The position numbers were made by a program, and so were the translations under genes. From the NCBI GenBank assembly GCA_963816925.1, contig CAWFMY010000001.1:426326-490325 (forward strand): a stretch of DNA of 64,000 nt. The letters run 5' to 3'. The stretch is from CAIWHR01 sp963816925 (GTDB lineage Bacteria; Pseudomonadota; Gammaproteobacteria; Burkholderiales; Casimicrobiaceae). Each line of letters begins with the position of its first letter. Within the stretch, counting starts at the first letter, position 1. Below the pieces are notes generated by a model. That model made no database searches. It was not told the origin of the DNA and was given only the letters and a program-made list of their open reading frames with translations. This document shows positions 61,701 to 64,000 of the stretch, one piece after another.

Positions 61701-64000
61701 GTTCACTGCCTGAACTGGACAATGCGCCGTCCGTACGCCAACCGAGATGAACGCCACGCTCTAAGCTCACCCCCTGGGTGAAGGATCCACTGCTCGTCAA
61801 GTTGGGCAGCGTGCAGCCGGTTGGGTAGTGGTTCCCTGCGCCGTCAACCATGCACGGTACCGGATCAATCACCGCGGTCCACGCCGGACCTCCGCTGGCA
61901 AGTACTGCGGCGGCATCCGGATCCCCGAGGGCACCGAGATATTCGCGAGAAGTGGGCCGCGCTTCCAAGTTGCGCCCCCCATGTGCGGCTGGCCTGGTCC
62001 TTGCCGCCACAGCACGCTTGCTGGTAGGTCTCAGGATTTAGATAGTAAGCCTTTTCCGGGACGATCGATTCCCTGATCGTTTCATCGCCGGTCATCATGT
62101 ACATGTCCGTGATGCCCCACCAGTGGTTGTGCTCGAAGTCCGGATAATCTATGTAACCGGAATCGATAGTTGAGGACTGTTCTGGATGCGGTGAGCAGTT
62201 GTGGACGCCCGGACGCGCCAACCTCGTTGTTCGAGACCCCGTAGTGGAGCTTGTCGCTCCACTGGAACGAATTCACCGTGGCATCCGTGCCGGCAACGCT
62301 GCCGCCGTCCGAATGCGGCCAGGATCCCACGACATCCCATCCGGTAATGGTTCCACGCATGTAGCCACCGTCCGGTATAGCCACGCTGGAAAAACTTGAG
62401 CATGTCCGACCAGCGGTTTTCCTGCTGGTACGTGGGGCCACCACCTTGTCCCCAGAGTGGTCGTCCTCCACACGTACAAGTCCCAATGTGTCATCAATCG
62501 AGGGGATAAACCTGATCGGGGCTGCAATTGGTAGTTGCTCCTCCGTAACACAGGTCGCCCATGAGGTATTGCTGGAAGGGCAGTGTTCGCCACATCTCAC
62601 GTAGTAAGCGTCCTCTTCGGCCGGGTCCACCAGCGTGTAAGGAAAGTACCGCGTAGTGTTGACATGATCGCGAGTTGGGCGCGCCAGGAGGAAGTGCTGG
62701 AACTTCAGAAAATCGCCCGATGGAGAGGCGGGGGTTGCGGCGTGGAAGTTCAGGAATACATCCCAGGTGCTCCATTGCGGCCACGCCGGGTAGACTGCGG
62801 CGTAAGAGGACGAATAGGAGTTTCTTGCGGATAGCAGCCCGATTCGAATCTCTGGGGACTGCGAGACATTCAAGCGACACCGGCCAGTAAGCTGAGAACT
62901 GGTACATGCCTGCTTCGATTCCGACTCCGGAGCTGTTTGAGCAATCCGCCCAGCCGCCGACACTCTTGGTGCGGTTGCCGCTTGCAATAGTCGTCGCGCC
63001 GTTCTTGGCGATGAACCCAAGGTCGGCGGTGAGTTTGTTCGGCTGGATGCTGTGCCGAAAGAGCCCGACCGCGATCAGGCTCATGTAGTCGGACTGCCCC
63101 TGGTAGACGTACGCCTCGGTGCCCACTGCCCGGTCACGGGCGTGGCATCGGTTGCGATGGTGTACGTAATCGGCGCGCTTATGTCGGGGGCAGATTCGCA
63201 GTTCGTAGGACCTCACGGCCTTGAATGCGGTGTTGAACGTCATACCGGTGCAACTGCCGCCGGATGCGTTGCAGTCGGCGGAAGGCGCTACCCGGCGTCG
63301 CAGCCGCGTAATCCGCGTTGCGCAGACTCACGGTCGCCTTTACGGTAGCTTTCCCCTTGAAGAAATACATCCGCGCCGTGAAGTGCATGTACGGGTGAGA
63401 GGCGCTGTCGAAATGCGTGCCGATGCACTTGCATGCTGGTCATCACCGGACCGTTCTCTTCGATGGTGCATGTCGAGTTGGGATCGTTGGCCGAGGAATA
63501 GATTGTGTTACAGGCCGATCCGCCGGGGTCCGGGGCACAAGTCGTCTTTCCGGCCACGGTGCTCGATGTCGGATCAGGGCCCACTAGAACCAGCCCGCGT
63601 GTGGCGCTGGCACTCGATGTCACCACATGCGTCGAGCCGATATCGACCACATCCACACCGTTGAACTTGGCTTTCTTGATTGTGAACGTGCCGTGCCGGT
63701 CGCTACCGTAATCGTGGCGCCGTTATCGGTTGCCAGATTGGACCCGCCGAAATTGCCGCTGCCGTCTGTCAAGGTCACGACGGCCGTCCCTCCCGCCGAC
63801 AAGTTGGGCAAAATGCCGCATACCTTTACCCACTTGTCGTTTCCAGAAGGCCAACGCCCCAGTACGCGAAACTGTCCAGCGGTCGCGCCGGATAGCCCCA
63901 GAACACCCGTATTTGTGACACCAGACGACTCGGCGAGCGGAACCCCCATGCAGAAAGGTTCGTTAGTGCGGGCAACACCCGTGGATCCACCAGCATGATA
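58713..64000 (-). CDS. giant secreted multidomain protein (RIFT-barrel/lyase-like, Big_1-like repeats, dockerin-like tail), 5' partial and frame-interrupted
   Basis: A run of minus-strand frames across 5.3 kb looks like one protein whose start is beyond the window. From 63949, AESSGVTNTGVLGLSG and FRVLGRWPSGNDKWVKV resemble the N-terminal RIFT barrel of PcRGLX/YetA-like proteins; PWQSTWDVF-type text and DFLKFQHFLLARPT near 62,750 fit an alpha-toroid region. Two Big_1-like repeats follow at 60,212-60,814. Around 59,150-60,170 a kelch/galactose-oxidase-like stretch (YDPDDDVLFSFGYD, KKVILYGGFSANSAQENETW) leads to the dockerin-like C terminus, CDLNADGTVDSTDVQLAIAQ and CNVVDVQRVINASRG. Shifts are needed at several points (for example near 63,650, 63,240, 62,200, 61,750, 61,330, 61,030, 60,170 and 59,200). 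It could instead be two adjacent proteins. The dockerin-like end is typical of Acidobacteriota. Confidence 0.6.
60212..60814 (-). repeat. two tandem Big_1-like Ig repeats
   Basis: Within the giant protein two repeats of about 98 residues follow each other. Both have the pattern SGNNQSGTVGTRLANPFTVQ / SGNGQTGTVGQRLASPFVVK, a VSGT/VSGV core strand, then TLTLGATAGVNTVTASSG / TLTLGSTTGTNTAAASSG and LTFTATGNG / ITFTATATA. Such repeats extend surface or secreted proteins away from the cell. Confidence 0.85.

Overview
The window reads as two unlike pieces of bacterial DNA joined at about 45,269/45,270. The left 45 kb is very GC-rich and looks betaproteobacterial (Burkholderiales-like). It carries rlpA, tolB, pal, cpoB and mutY, a DUF1178 gene, a TsuA-type YeeE/YedE transporter, an integron integrase and a typical betaproteobacterial lysine-rich small protein. 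The right 19 kb is visibly less GC-rich and looks acidobacterial: an exopolysaccharide-type gene cluster followed by a giant secreted protein with Big_1-like repeats and a dockerin-like tail. At the junction both partners are cut: the last integron attC loses its 3' end and an SDR gene loses its C-terminal two thirds. A chimeric assembly must therefore be excluded before transfer is claimed.

Left part, in order. 0-3 kb: VOC protein, GST, a beta-helix fragment, bactofilin, a lone receiver protein and a BON-domain protein. 3-9.5 kb (minus strand): a sugar-decoration cluster of GtrA-like flippase, a bifunctional acetyltransferase/ketoisomerase (FdtD type), a GtrB-like glycosyltransferase, a DegT-family aminotransferase and two tandem GT-C-like membrane proteins. 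9.5-26.7 kb: a glycine-betaine catabolic island, namely a dimethylglycine/sarcosine dehydrogenase-like protein, a polar amino-acid-type ABC transporter, soxBDAG sarcosine oxidase, an MmgE/PrpD protein, an OpuC/YehZ-like betaine ABC transporter and betaine-homocysteine methyltransferase. Together these would import betaine and demethylate it through dimethylglycine and sarcosine to glycine. 26.7-33.3 kb: GFA-type protein, TPR/Asp-hydroxylase, two tRNA-Lys genes, DUF1178, TsuA, and a secreted protein next to an ECF sigma factor with a putative membrane anti-sigma partner. 33.3-38.3 kb: mutY and cpoB-pal-tolB behind rlpA.

38.3-45.27 kb is a chromosomal integron: a divergent intI, attI and 12 cassettes, all forward, separated by 84-85 bp near-identical attC sites. 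Most cassettes encode very small membrane proteins. Others encode a DHFR/RibD-like reductase, an Mpo1-like protein, an exonuclease-like protein and an Imm26-like protein.

Right part: 45.27-58.4 kb (minus strand) encodes acyl carrier protein, a ChbG/HpnK deacetylase, two NAD-sugar epimerases, GT2, a Wzx-type flippase, a polysaccharide deacetylase, a CapK/PaaK-like ligase, GT4, an AsnB-like protein lacking Cys2 and a methyltransferase. 58.7-64 kb is a giant secreted, possibly carbohydrate-active protein.

About 18 genes on both sides of the junction contain single-base frame breaks, often in short homopolymers or repeats. This is most simply read as indel error of an unpolished long-read assembly, so I annotate these as frame-interrupted CDSs rather than true pseudogenes.
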